Shown: in pieces, positions 9,375 to 18,838 of the stretch
Layout: each line of letters starts with the position of its first letter
Numbering within the stretch: the first letter of the stretch is position 1
NCBI GenBank assembly: GCA_002271215.1
Contig: CP018628.1
Span: forward strand, 1,116,001-1,180,000
Source: Lelliottia jeotgali
GTDB lineage: Bacteria > Pseudomonadota > Gammaproteobacteria > Enterobacterales > Enterobacteriaceae
Length of the DNA: 64,000 nucleotides
Direction: 5' to 3'
Position numbers and translations under genes: made by a program
Notes under the pieces: generated by a model
The model's database searches: none
What the model was told of the DNA's origin: nothing
What the model saw: the letters and a program-made list of their open reading frames with translations, nothing else

Positions 9375-10679
9375 ATGAAATTTCCCGGTAAACGTAAATC
9401 CAAACACTATTTCCCCGTCAACGCCCGCGATCCGCTGCTGCAACAAACTCAGCCGGTCAATGAAACCAACGCTGCGTGGGTGGTCGGTATCGATCAGACG
9501 CTGGTGGATATCGAAGCAAAAGTGGATGATGCGTTTGTCGCTCGTTATGGCCTCAGTTCCGGGCATTCGCTGGTAATCGAAGACGATGTCGCCGAAGCCT
9601 TGTATCAGGAACTGGTGCGCGAAAATCTGATCACTCATCAGTTTGCCGGCGGCACCATCGGGAATACCATGCACAACTATTCGGTGCTTGCCGATGACCG
9701 CTCCGTATTACTGGGCGTGATGTGCCGCAATATCGAAATCGGTGGCTACGCCTACCGCTATCTCTGCAACACCTCCAGCCGCACCGATCTGAACTACCTG
9801 CAAGGCGTCGACGGGGCGATTGGCCGCTGCTTTACGCTGATCAGCGATTCCGGCGAACGGACCTTTGCCATCAGCCCTGGCCACATGAATAAGCTGCGCG
9901 CTGAAAGTATCCCCGAAGAGGTGATCGCCGGGGCGTCCGCGCTGGTGCTGACCTCCTATCTGGTGCGCTGTAAGCCCGGTGAGCCGATGCCGGAAGCGAC
10001 CATGAAAGCGGTGGAATACGCAAAGAAATACAACGTGCCGGTGGTGTTGACGCTGGGCACCAAGTTTGTGATCGCCGATAACCCAGAGTGGTGGCAGGCG
10101 TTCCTGAAAGAGCACGTTTCGATTCTGGCAATGAACGAAGAAGAAGCCGAAGCGCTGACCGGTGAAAACGATCCGCTGCTGGCGTCCAATAAGGCGCTGG
10201 ACTGGGTGGATCTGGTGCTCTGCACCGCCGGTCCGATTGGGCTGTTTATGGCCGGTTTCACCGAGGAAGAGAACAAACGTAAAACCCAGCATCCGCTGTT
10301 GCCGGGGGCGATTGCCGAGTTCAACCAGTACGAGTTCAGCCGCGCGATGCGCCACAAAGATTGCGTGAATCCGCTGCGGATCTTTTCCCACATTGCCCCG
10401 TACATGGGCGGCCCGGAGAAGATCATGAATACTAACGGCGCGGGCGACGGCGCGCTGGCTGCACTGCTCCACGATATCACCGCCAACGCCTACCACCGGA
10501 CCAACGTGCCGAACTCCAGTAAGCATCAACTGAGCTGGTTGACCTATTCGTCGCTGGCGCAGGTGTGTAAATACGCGAACCGCGTGAGCTATCAGGTGCT
10601 GAACCAGCATTCCCCGCGTTTAACGCGTGGCCTGCCGGAGCGGGAAGACAGTCTGGAAGAGTCGTACTGGGAGCGTTGA
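9375..10679 (+). CDS. gsk: Inosine-guanosine kinase
   Basis: 434 residues, matching E. coli Gsk, a PfkB-family nucleoside kinase that phosphorylates guanosine and inosine to GMP and IMP (purine salvage). The PfkB signature with catalytic Asp is NTNGAGDGALAAL at ~355-367. The substrate-binding GGTIGNTMHNYSVL lies at ~94-107. No signal peptide. Starts at ATG 9375. It is convergent with ybaL across an intergenic stretch now occupied by an IS element. Confidence 0.97.
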   Translation: MKFPGKRKSKHYFPVNARDPLLQQTQPVNETNAAWVVGIDQTLVDIEAKVDDAFVARYGLSSGHSLVIEDDVAEALYQELVRENLITHQFAGGTIGNTMHNYSVLADDRSVLLGVMCRNIEIGGYAYRYLCNTSSRTDLNYLQGVDGAIGRCFTLISDSGERTFAISPGHMNKLRAESIPEEVIAGASALVLTSYLVRCKPGEPMPEATMKAVEYAKKYNVPVVLTLGTKFVIADNPEWWQAFLKEHVSILAMNEEEAEALTGENDPLLASNKALDWVDLVLCTAGPIGLFMAGFTEEENKRKTQHPLLPGAIAEFNQYEFSRAMRHKDCVNPLRIFSHIAPYMGGPEKIMNTNGAGDGALAALLHDITANAYHRTNVPNSSKHQLSWLTYSSLAQVCKYANRVSYQVLNQHSPRLTRGLPEREDSLEESYWER

Positions 10680-10687
10680 GTTTTTTA

Positions 10688-10722
10688 CCCCTCACCCTAA
10701 CCCTCTCCCAATGGGAGAGGGG
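10688..10722. repeat. Interspersed hairpin repeat, copy 3 (inverted)
   Basis: The same family as at 7385 but in the opposite orientation: CCCCTCACCC, then CCCTCTCCC AAT GGGAGAGGGG. It starts nine bases after the gsk stop. A second, inverted copy (broken by the IS) begins 110 bp further on; the stretch between (10723-10832) has no gene that I can see. Confidence 0.75.
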
Positions 10723-10847
10723 ATCGTCCGGAGTCGTTTTTTATCCTAATCCGATGAGAGAGCGGATGGTCTGGAGCCGTCTTTTCATCCCCGCCTGATG
10801 GGTTGAGACTGAGGAGAGGGACTCTCTTTTCTCCCTCTCCCTGTGGG

Positions 10848-12132
10848 TGTACGGTCCGGGGACATGGTAGACAGGTGTTCGGGGACATGGTGAACACTAT
10901 TTAACATCCTTTACCCATGGTGATCGACTTTTTCTTCAGGTCGATCACCCCCACTTTCGTGCTGTACCACCACACCTCATAACAGCCATCTTCAGCCCCT
11001 TCCTTCAGTCCCACATATTCACCCCTGAACGCTTTTCCTGCCTTCAGCGTTACCCCTCTCAGGCTCAGCTTTCCGCTGATATCCACTTTCCTGACCATCA
11101 CGCCCTCGTCGTATTCCGGGGGTTCAGCGTGACTGTTGTACTGCCGCGCTGATGGCTGATACCGCGAAGCGGGCACTGCCATATCCAGCGAGGTGTGCGG
11201 CCGTTCAAGGTTATAGACGTTGCGCCAGTGGTCAAAGGCACGCTGCAGCTCACCCCTGTCCGCGAACCACTTCCCCTGCAGAACTTCTGCCTTCAGGCTG
11301 CGGTGAAAACGCTCCAGCTTGCCCTGCGTCTGCGGGTGATAAGGCCGGGAGTGGCCCACCCGGATACCCTGGCGCATCAGCCACAACTCCAGTGCCGTCC
11401 AGACTCCGGTGGTGTCTCCCCACGGTGCCCCGTTGTCCATCGTCATCCGCTCCGGCAACCCGTAGTGCCTGAACACGTTAATCAGCTGTGACTGCACGGT
11501 CTCCCGCCGCTCATCGTCGCAGTGCGCCAGACAGAGGGAAAAACGGGAGTGGTCGTCGAGCAGGGTCAGTGGATGGCAGCGCCCGCCCCCAAAGGGAAAG
11601 TGGCCCTTAAAGTCCATCTGCCAGAGGCGGTTGGGGGCGTCATGCTCAAAGCTGCCGGTGGCCGGAATGCCCGGTGTCGTGCCCGGCAGCAGGCCGTGAC
11701 GGGCCATCAGGTTATGGACAGTGCTGAAAGCGGGCATCCTGTGTCCCTGGTCTTCGAGCCAGCGCTTAATCTTGCGCGCGCCCCAGCGTTCATGACGGGC
11801 ATGCGCCAGGCGCAGCAGGTCAGTGATGGCGTCAGATGAGCGGTTCGGCGAATGATGAGGCACGCGGGAGCGGTCAGCCAGGCCGGCAGCGCCGTGTTCA
11901 GACCAGCGGGCGAGCCACTTGTAGCCAGTAGCGGGCGAAATGCCGTAGTGACGGCAAAGAGAACGGATGTTCGCCCCGTCTTGCGAGGCGAACAGAACAA
12001 ACTCGGTACGTAATGACATGGTATCTCTCGCATCCCAGGGCATAAGCGACTCCAAAAACGGGTTCGTATGCCTTAGTTGTAAGTGTCTACCATGTCCCCG
12101 AACAAGTGTTCATGATGTCCCCGGACCGTACA
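10848..12132 (-). mobile_element. IS481-family insertion sequence, 1285 bp, complete
   Basis: The ends are perfect inverted repeats: TGTACGGTCCGGGGACAT on the left, and its complement ATGTCCCCGGACCGTACA on the right. The element is flanked by a 5-bp direct repeat GTGGG (10843-10847 and 12133-12137). It contains one complete transposase on the minus strand and nothing else. Each end also has two subterminal CGGGGACAT-type motifs 23 bp apart. Intact ends, target duplication and open transposase suggest a recent insertion. It lies between the convergent genes gsk and ybaL and breaks neither. Confidence 0.93.
10901..12055 (-). CDS. IS481-family DDE transposase
   Basis: Up to 384 residues. An N-terminal helix-turn-helix region (LCRHYGISPATGYKWLARW, ~33-51) is followed by a second HTH/linker (ARKIKRWLEDQGHRMP). 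The rve integrase core follows, with the DDE residues in WQMDFKGHF (D), MTMDNGAPWG (D) and QTQGKLERFHRSLKAE (E). A C-terminal segment follows the core. The first ATG gives MESLMPWDARDTMSL; internal ATGs at residues 5 and 13 are possible starts. It has no frameshift or internal stop, so it is probably active. Confidence 0.93.
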   Translation of the reverse strand: MESLMPWDARDTMSLRTEFVLFASQDGANIRSLCRHYGISPATGYKWLARWSEHGAAGLADRSRVPHHSPNRSSDAITDLLRLAHARHERWGARKIKRWLEDQGHRMPAFSTVHNLMARHGLLPGTTPGIPATGSFEHDAPNRLWQMDFKGHFPFGGGRCHPLTLLDDHSRFSLCLAHCDDERRETVQSQLINVFRHYGLPERMTMDNGAPWGDTTGVWTALELWLMRQGIRVGHSRPYHPQTQGKLERFHRSLKAEVLQGKWFADRGELQRAFDHWRNVYNLERPHTSLDMAVPASRYQPSARQYNSHAEPPEYDEGVMVRKVDISGKLSLRGVTLKAGKAFRGEYVGLKEGAEDGCYEVWWYSTKVGVIDLKKKSITMGKGC

Positions 12133-12172
12133 GTGGGAGAGGGCCGGGGTGAGGGCATCAGGCCGCAGAAAA

Positions 12173-13849
12173 TTAACCCGTCACCGCCTCTTCAATTGGC
12201 GGCTTTTCAATCAGCGTAATCATCGTATTCGCAATCTCACGCTCGCCCATCACCACCTGATTCGCACCGCGTTCGGTAATGTATTCCACTTCATCGTCGT
12301 AATGCGCACGAGCAATAATCTCGATGCTCGGGCACTTCTCACGCGCCGTGGTCACGATTTCACCCGCCTCATATCCGTTCGGAATGGTCAGCAGTAGCCA
12401 GCGTGCGCAGTCCAGATGCGCCAGATTCATGATCTCTTCGTTCGCCGCATTGCCCAGCACCGCACGGATCCCGCGGGCGCGCAGTTCATCCACGCGGGTA
12501 CGCGACGTTTCGATAACCACCAGCGGGATGCCCTGCGCCATCAACTTCTCGCCGAGCAAGCTACCGACGCGGCCAAAGCCGACCAGCAGCGCGTGGTTGC
12601 AGATATCGACCGGGATCTGCTTCTCTTCTTCGATAGCTTCTTCCAGGGTCTGCTCTTCCAGCGTCTCGGTTTTATCGAGGTATTTCTCAAGCAAGGCAAA
12701 CAGCACCGGGTTGAGCATAATGGAGAGAATCGCTCCCGCCAGCACTAGATTTTGCCCGGCCTGTGGCAGCAGGTTCAGCGCCATGCCCAGGCTTGCGAGG
12801 ATAAAGGCAAATTCACCAATCTGCGCGAGGCTCGCGGCGATAGTCAACGCCGTGCGCGGCGAGTGACCAAACAAGCGCACCAGACCGAATGCCACCACGG
12901 ATTTACCGAAGATAATAATCGCCAGCGTCCCGAGCACGGCCAGCGGCTGCTCAATCAGGATTAACGGGTCAAACAACATACCGACGGAGACGAAGAACAG
13001 CACTGCAAAGGCATCACGCAGCGGCAGCGTATCGTGCGCCGCGCGGTGGCTCAGCTCAGATTCGTTCAGCACCATACCGGCGAAGAACGCGCCCAACGCA
13101 AAGGAGACGTCAAACAATTCCACAGCGCCGAAAGCGATACCGAGCGCAAGGGCCAGCACCGACAGGGTAAACAGTTCACGAGAGCCGGTGGCTGCGCTAC
13201 GAGAGAGGATCCACGGCACCAGGCGGCGGCCCACCACCATCATAATGGCGATAAAGGCGATCACTTTGCCGATGGTGATACTCATATCCAGCGCCAGCGA
13301 GGCAAAGCCGACGTTGTCTTTTTCCACCATCCCGGCGACGGCAGGCAGCAAGACCAGCGTCAGGACCATCACCAGATCTTCAACAATCAGCCAGCCGATG
13401 GCGATTTGCCCACGCTGGCTGTCTATTAGCTGCCTCTCTTCAAGCGCGCGCAGCAGCACCACGGTACTGGCGGTTGAGAGACACAGCCCAAATACAATAC
13501 CGGTCATCAGTGACCAGCCAAGCAAAGCGGAAAGCGCCATCCCCAGCAACGTCGCCACGCCTATCTGGGCGATCGCGCCGGGTATGGCGATATGCTTTAC
13601 CGCCATCAGGTCCTTCAGAGAGAAATGCAGGCCGACGCCGAACATCAGCAGAATCACGCCTAATTCCGCCAGTTCAGGAGCCAGTTTGGTATCCGCAACA
13701 AAACCTGGCGTAAATGGACCCGCCAGCACACCCGCTAATAAATAGCCCACGAGAGGAGAAATACGTAACTTGTTGGCGATCATGCCAAGGATAAAAGCGA
13801 GTACAAGGCCACCTACAATGGTGGTGATAAGCGGTGTGGCGTGATGCAT
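12173..13849 (-). CDS. ybaL: YbaL, CPA2-family cation/proton antiporter with NAD-binding domain
   Basis: 558 residues from the ATG at 13847-13849, chosen because AAGGAG lies just before it and because homologues start MHHATPLI; the frame is open 16 codons further upstream. An inner-membrane Kef-type transporter with 12-13 hydrophobic segments over residues ~5-380 (for example LITTIVGGLVLAFILGMI, LMFGVGLHFSLKDL). A charged linker (EEQTLEEAIEEEK) follows, then a TrkA-N Rossmann domain with LLVGFGRVGSLLGEKL at ~415-430. The exact ion is not established. Downstream neighbour of gsk, as in E. coli. Confidence 0.94.
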   Translation of the reverse strand: MHHATPLITTIVGGLVLAFILGMIANKLRISPLVGYLLAGVLAGPFTPGFVADTKLAPELAELGVILLMFGVGLHFSLKDLMAVKHIAIPGAIAQIGVATLLGMALSALLGWSLMTGIVFGLCLSTASTVVLLRALEERQLIDSQRGQIAIGWLIVEDLVMVLTLVLLPAVAGMVEKDNVGFASLALDMSITIGKVIAFIAIMMVVGRRLVPWILSRSAATGSRELFTLSVLALALGIAFGAVELFDVSFALGAFFAGMVLNESELSHRAAHDTLPLRDAFAVLFFVSVGMLFDPLILIEQPLAVLGTLAIIIFGKSVVAFGLVRLFGHSPRTALTIAASLAQIGEFAFILASLGMALNLLPQAGQNLVLAGAILSIMLNPVLFALLEKYLDKTETLEEQTLEEAIEEEKQIPVDICNHALLVGFGRVGSLLGEKLMAQGIPLVVIETSRTRVDELRARGIRAVLGNAANEEIMNLAHLDCARWLLLTIPNGYEAGEIVTTAREKCPSIEIIARAHYDDEVEYITERGANQVVMGEREIANTMITLIEKPPIEEAVTG

Positions 13850-14049
13850 TCCGTCTCCTTTCGTCGTGAGGTGTTCCATTTTTGGCGTAAAAACCAAAAA
13901 GCCGATTAATAGTTTATGACAATTTCGGCCATTATGTTCATGAATAATTGTTGAAATTTGATGAAAACAGCAATAAGCGTTAAAAAAAGCAGATTAAGAC
14001 AAATTACCGCGAGGAAGAAGAGGGAAGCCTTATGGCAGTAGGTGGGAAT

Positions 14050-14075
14050 TGCGGTCAAAGTTTACTTTGACCGCA
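14050..14075 (-). terminator. Hairpin after fsr
   Basis: A perfect eleven-pair stem TGCGGTCAAAG / CTTTGACCGCA with a four-base loop, seven bases beyond the fsr stop on the minus strand. The sequence after it in the leftward direction has no T-run. I see nothing else in 13850-14049 beyond a probable ybaL promoter region rich in A/T. Confidence 0.6.
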
Positions 14076-14081
14076 GAGAAA

Positions 14082-15302
14082 CTACGCCTTATGCCGGTAA
14101 TCAGGCAGGAATATAGTCAATATCCCCAGAAGTGGCAGGAAAGCACAGATTTTATAGACCAGGAAGATACTGGTATGGTCTGCAACCAGCCCCAGCACGG
14201 CTGCTCCAAGGCCACCCATCCCAAAAGCAAAGCCGAAAAACAGCCCGGAAACCATACCGATACGGCCCGGCATCAGCTCCTGGGCATACACCAGAATGGC
14301 TGAAAACGCGGATGCGAGAATAAAACCAATGATCACGGTTAAAATCCCCGTCCATTCAAGGCTTGCGTAGGGTAAAACAAGGGTAAATGGCGCAACGCCG
14401 AGGATAGAGCCCCAAATCACATATTTACGCCCAATTTTATCACCCACAGGCCCGCCAATAACCGTTCCTGCTGCGACCGCAAACAGGAAGGCAAACAGGT
14501 GGAACTGCGCGTTTTGTACCGATAATCCGAATTTTTCCATCAGATAAAAGGTGTAATAGCTGCTAATGCTCGCCATATAGAAGTATTTCGAGAAAATCAG
14601 CACTAACAAGATGCCCACAGCCAGAATCACCTTATCGCGCGGCAGCGGATTGATAATCACAGCTTTAGGTTTGCCCTTGTTTACACGATGCTGCGCCGCA
14701 TACCAGCGGCTAATCTGAATCAGCACCACAATCGCCAGCAGTGCGGCGAGAACAAACCAGGCAACGTTACCTTTTCCGTATGGCGCAATGATGACGGCAG
14801 CCAGTAATGGGCCGAGGGAGCTACCAAAGTTACCGCCAACCTGGAACAGCGACTGCGCCAGACCGTGACGTCCGCCGGAAGCCATACGTGCCACGCGTGA
14901 CGATTCAGGGTGGAACACCGACGAACCGGTTCCCACCAGCGCAGCAGCGATGAGTACCATCTCGAAGCTTCCTGCCAGCGCCAGCAGTACCAGGCCGCTC
15001 AGGGTAAAGCACATACCAATCGGCAGTGACCACGGCATCGGATACTTATCCGTCCAGTAGCCAACCACCGGCTGGAGCAGGGATGACGCCATCTGGAAGG
15101 TCAGGGTGATCATCCCGATCTGTACAAAGGTTAATGAAAATTCTGACTGCAGCAGCGGATAGATCGCCAGAATCAGCGACTGAATCATATCGTTTAGCAG
15201 ATGCGACAGACTGATTGCGCCCAAAATACCAAATGAGGTGCGCGATTTTTGCGGTGACGCCGGGGTGCCCGTAGCGGGCGGAGTCGTTTCACTGATTGCC
15301 AT
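14082..15302 (-). CDS. fsr: Fosmidomycin resistance efflux protein Fsr (MFS)
   Basis: 406 residues from the ATG at 15300-15302, the E. coli length; a GTG three codons upstream is also in frame. A twelve-segment major-facilitator drug/proton antiporter. It shows the first transmembrane pair (SHLLNDMIQSLILAIYPLL), the loop 2-3 signature (PVVGYWTDKYPMP), the ESSRVARMASGGRHGLAQS segment and a second-half loop GPVGDKIGRKYVIWG. Overexpression of the E. coli homologue exports fosmidomycin; the natural substrate is unknown. Between ybaL and ushA as in E. coli. Confidence 0.95.
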   Translation of the reverse strand: MAISETTPPATGTPASPQKSRTSFGILGAISLSHLLNDMIQSLILAIYPLLQSEFSLTFVQIGMITLTFQMASSLLQPVVGYWTDKYPMPWSLPIGMCFTLSGLVLLALAGSFEMVLIAAALVGTGSSVFHPESSRVARMASGGRHGLAQSLFQVGGNFGSSLGPLLAAVIIAPYGKGNVAWFVLAALLAIVVLIQISRWYAAQHRVNKGKPKAVIINPLPRDKVILAVGILLVLIFSKYFYMASISSYYTFYLMEKFGLSVQNAQFHLFAFLFAVAAGTVIGGPVGDKIGRKYVIWGSILGVAPFTLVLPYASLEWTGILTVIIGFILASAFSAILVYAQELMPGRIGMVSGLFFGFAFGMGGLGAAVLGLVADHTSIFLVYKICAFLPLLGILTIFLPDYRHKA

Positions 15303-15465
15303 AAATACCACGTGTTTTGTTATTAGAAGTGCAGGGAGTCATTATTATCTCGCTAACATACCTTTCCGCGAGATTTGAAGAAAGTCGCAATTCTGAAAAC
15401 ATATTTGTCTATTCTTCTTACTCATTGTAATTTTTGCGTTTGTCTTTTGGTCAGGGAGCGAGAAT

Positions 15466-17118
15466 ATGAAGTTAATGAAGCGAGGCGTCGCGTTGGCGCT
15501 GATAGCCACATGGGCGCTGGCAAGCCAGCCTGTGCAAGCATACGAAAAAGATAAAACCTACAAAATAACGATTCTGCATACCAACGATCACCACGGTCAT
15601 TTCTGGCGCAGTGAGTACGGCGAGTACGGTCTGGCGGCGCAAAAAACGCTGGTGGACGGTATCCGTAAAGAGGTTGCGGCAGAGGGCGGCAGCGTGCTGT
15701 TGCTGTCGGGCGGCGACATCAATACCGGCGTACCAGAGTCTGATTTACAGGACGCCGAGCCGGATTTCCGCGGGATGAATTTAATCGGCTATGACGCGAT
15801 GGCGGTTGGTAACCATGAGTTCGACAACCCGTTAACCGTTTTGCGCCAGCAGGAAAAATGGTCCAAATTCCCGTTCCTCTCCGCCAATATTTATCAGAAA
15901 AGCACCGGCGAGCGCCTGTTTAAACCCTGGGCGTTATTCAAACGCAACGATCTGAAAATCGCGGTCATCGGTTTAACCACTGACGACACGGCGAAAATCG
16001 GTAATCCGGAATATTTCACGGACATTGAATTCCGCAAACCGGCTGACGAAGCGAAACTGGTCATTCAGGAGCTGAATCAAAACGAAAAGCCGGACGTGAT
16101 TATCGCGACGACCCATATGGGACATTACGATAACGGCGAGCACGGTTCGAATGCGCCGGGCGATGTTGAAATGGCCCGCAGCCTGCCGGCAGGCTCTCTG
16201 GCAATGATTGTGGGTGGTCACTCACAAAATCCGGTTTGCATGGCATCCGAGAACAAAAAGCAGGTCGATTACGTGCCGGGCACGCCTTGTGCGCCCGATC
16301 GTCAGAACGGGATCTGGATTGTTCAGGCTCATGAGTGGGGCAAATACGTCGGTCGCGCAGACTTTGAATTCCGCAACGGCGAAATGAAAATGGTGCGTTA
16401 TCAGCTGATCCCGGTGAATCTGAAGAAGAAAGTCACTTACGACGACGGAAAAAGTGAGCGCGTACTTTACACCCCTGAAATCGCCGAAAACGCCCAGATG
16501 CTGTCGCTCCTGACGCCGTTCCAGAACAAAGGCAAAGCGCAGCTCGATGTGAAAATCGGTACCGTGAATGGTCGCCTTGAGGGCGATCGCAGTAAAGTAC
16601 GTTTCGTGCAGACCAACATGGGACGCCTGCTGTTGGCGGCGCAAATGGCCCGTACTGGTGCGGACTTTGCGGTGATGAGCGGCGGTGGTGTGCGAGATTC
16701 CATCGAAGGCGGGGATATTACCTACAAAGATGTGCTGAAGGTCCAGCCGTTTGGCAACATCGTGGTGTACGCAGACATGAGCGGCAAAGAGGTGGTCGAC
16801 TATCTGACCGCCGTTGCGCAAATGAAACCGGACTCCGGCGCCTATCCGCAGTTTGCCAACGTCAGTTTTGTGGCGAAAGACGGTAAGCTCAACGAACTGA
16901 AAATCAAAGGCGAGCCGGTCGATCCTGCTAAAACTTACCGCATGGCAACGCTGAGTTTTAACGCCACGGGCGGCGATGGCTATCCGCACATCGATAACAA
17001 ACCGGGCTACGTGAATACCGGATTTATCGACGCCGAAGTGTTGAAGCAGTTTATTCAGCAGAATTCACCGCTGGACGTGAATGCCTACGAGCCGAAAGGT
17101 GAGGTGAGCTGGCAGTAA
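15466..17118 (+). CDS. ushA: Periplasmic UDP-sugar hydrolase / 5'-nucleotidase UshA
   Basis: 550 residues, the E. coli length. Signal peptide MKLMKRGVALALIATWALASQPVQA, with cleavage after VQA. The N-terminal dinuclear metallophosphatase domain has ILHTNDHHGHFW (~36-47), GGDINTG, GNHEFDNP (~117-124) and GGHSQNP. The C-terminal nucleotide-binding domain has the base-stacking region ending with SFNATGGDGYP. It hydrolyses UDP-glucose and 5'-nucleotides in the periplasm so that nucleosides can be taken up. REP sequences follow the stop. Confidence 0.97.
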   Translation: MKLMKRGVALALIATWALASQPVQAYEKDKTYKITILHTNDHHGHFWRSEYGEYGLAAQKTLVDGIRKEVAAEGGSVLLLSGGDINTGVPESDLQDAEPDFRGMNLIGYDAMAVGNHEFDNPLTVLRQQEKWSKFPFLSANIYQKSTGERLFKPWALFKRNDLKIAVIGLTTDDTAKIGNPEYFTDIEFRKPADEAKLVIQELNQNEKPDVIIATTHMGHYDNGEHGSNAPGDVEMARSLPAGSLAMIVGGHSQNPVCMASENKKQVDYVPGTPCAPDRQNGIWIVQAHEWGKYVGRADFEFRNGEMKMVRYQLIPVNLKKKVTYDDGKSERVLYTPEIAENAQMLSLLTPFQNKGKAQLDVKIGTVNGRLEGDRSKVRFVQTNMGRLLLAAQMARTGADFAVMSGGGVRDSIEGGDITYKDVLKVQPFGNIVVYADMSGKEVVDYLTAVAQMKPDSGAYPQFANVSFVAKDGKLNELKIKGEPVDPAKTYRMATLSFNATGGDGYPHIDNKPGYVNTGFIDAEVLKQFIQQNSPLDVNAYEPKGEVSWQ

Positions 17119-17129
17119 CGGGGGATTGT

Positions 17130-17202
17130 GCCGGGTGGCGGCTTCGCCTTACCCGGCCTACATTCCGGTTTTGTAGGCCCGGTAAGCGTAGCGCCACCGG
17201 GC
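17130..17202. repeat. REP pair (BIME) between ushA and ybaK
   Basis: Two REP units facing each other: GCCGGGTGGCGGCTTCGCC then TTACCCGGCCTAC (17130-17161), and GTAGGCCCGGTAAGCGTAGC then GCCACCGGGC (17173-17202). They sit between the convergent ends of ushA and ybaK and can fold as a long hairpin. Confidence 0.88.
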
Positions 17203-17209
17203 AATTCTT

Positions 17210-17788
<579 letters not shown>

Positions 17789-17812
17789 TTACTTTGAGCG
17801 ACAATCGGCTCT

Positions 17813-17892
17813 GACCGAAGGTCTCCTTCGGCATAATAATAACGATGAAATTCCTCTTTGACGGGCCAATAGAAATATTGGCCATTTTTTTT
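17813..17892 (+). ncRNA. chiX: Small RNA ChiX (SroB/MicM)
   Basis: In E. coli chiX lies between ybaK and ybaP, as here. A 5' hairpin CCGAAGG-TCT-CCTTCGG leads into GGCATAATAATAACGATG and then the seed AAATTCCTCTTTGACG, which matches E. coli ChiX. The intrinsic terminator is GGGCCAATAGAAATATTGGCC plus eight Ts. ChiX is an Hfq-dependent constitutive repressor of chitoporin (chiP) translation. A plausible promoter is TTGGCA (17776) with GACAAT (17800). The 5' end is estimated. The last two bases overlap the ybaP stop codon. Confidence 0.92.
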
Positions 17893-18685
17893 ATTTTAAC
17901 AGCGACGGCAAATTCCCTTCCCCGTATAAATGCAGCGCGCCAACGGCGACTACGTAACGGCCAGCGGGCAAGGCATGTAACGTTTCTCGCCATGCCTGAT
18001 TGCGTTCATGCATCAGCACATCATACAGCGATTCACTAAAGGTCGAGGGCAGCTCCAGCTTGCCCTCATCGGGCGGCGACTTGAGCCACCAGCCGATCAT
18101 CATCTGCAAAAGACGCGCGTTGGTATGCCAGTGGGTGAGCGTGTCATCCAGCAGCAGCAGACCATCTTCAGGAAGCTGACGTAACAGCGCAACCTGGCTG
18201 TCGGCGCCTTCCAGTTCGATAATCGAAATATTTCGCTCGCGTGCAGCGTTCAGCAACTGGTAGTCGATACCGAACTCACCGCGTAACCCCAGACGTTGAG
18301 CCTGCGTGGCCTGCAGCACCATCGCGATTTGCCATAATGGCTGGGTTTCGAGCATTGAAAGGGAGAGCCCCAACTCATTGGCGACGCGTTCAAGTTCTGC
18401 AAGCTGCGACTCGTTAAGACGCTCGCTCAGCGGAGGGGGAATATCGAGATTTGCGAAAGGAGATTCGCTGCCGGAAATATCGGCTTCGACGACCAGCGCA
18501 TCGGCTTTGCGCAACAGCTGCACCAGCGCGGGCGGCAGCGGTGACATATCGCGCGTGCCCATATGAATACTGCCGACGAGGTGCAAATGCTGACCGCCTG
18601 GAAGAGATATATCCAGCCCCGGCCAGGGATAGCGGCGGGGAAACAAAGCGCGGAAGGTGGTTTTTATACGACTAAACAGACTCAT
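17891..18685 (-). CDS. ybaP: YbaP, TraB/GumN-family protein
   Basis: 264 residues from the ATG at 18683-18685 (MSLFSRIKTTFRALF), which has a GGAGCG RBS and gives the E. coli length; the open frame extends 24 codons further. TraB/GumN family: N-terminal LVGSIHMGTRDMSPLP and C-terminal RYVVAVGALHLYGEGNLPSLL carry the paired GxxH-type motifs thought to form a metal-dependent active site related to Tiki peptidases. The middle is helical. There is no clear signal peptide. The physiological role is unknown. Its stop overlaps the chiX terminator. Confidence 0.9.
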   Translation of the reverse strand: MSLFSRIKTTFRALFPRRYPWPGLDISLPGGQHLHLVGSIHMGTRDMSPLPPALVQLLRKADALVVEADISGSESPFANLDIPPPLSERLNESQLAELERVANELGLSLSMLETQPLWQIAMVLQATQAQRLGLRGEFGIDYQLLNAARERNISIIELEGADSQVALLRQLPEDGLLLLDDTLTHWHTNARLLQMMIGWWLKSPPDEGKLELPSTFSESLYDVLMHERNQAWRETLHALPAGRYVVAVGALHLYGEGNLPSLLK

Positions 18686-18760
18686 ACGCGCTCCATAAAC
18701 GGAAAAGTTCATGCTAGCGCGTGGTGACAGATGACGCAACCGTGGCAACCTTGTCAACCC

Positions 18761-18829
18761 GTAGGCCTGATAAGCGCAGCGCCATCAGGCAAAAAATGCC
18801 GGGTGGCGGCTTCGCCTTACCCGGCCTAC
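18761..18829. repeat. REP pair (BIME) between ybaP and copA
   Basis: GTAGGCCTGATAAGCGCAGC then GCCATCAGGC (18761-18790), and GCCGGGTGGCGGCTTCGCC then TTACCCGGCCTAC (18798-18829), in the 3' region of copA. Confidence 0.88.
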
Positions 18830-18838
18830 AAGGTCAGA

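Larger units (their letters stand above)
10833..12155. repeat. Interspersed hairpin repeat, copy 4, split by the IS element
   Basis: The left part CCCTCTCCCTGTGGG is at 10833-10847. The right part GTGGGAGAGGGCCGGGGTGAGGG is at 12133-12155. Removing 10848-12132 and one GTGGG restores a sequence identical over the core to the copy at 7385-7417. The insertion point is at the loop edge of the hairpin. Confidence 0.88.

Noticed and set aside
9871-10610. Minus-strand frames inside gsk
   Set aside because: Antisense shadows of gsk; His/Gln/Arg-rich, no RBS, no domain.
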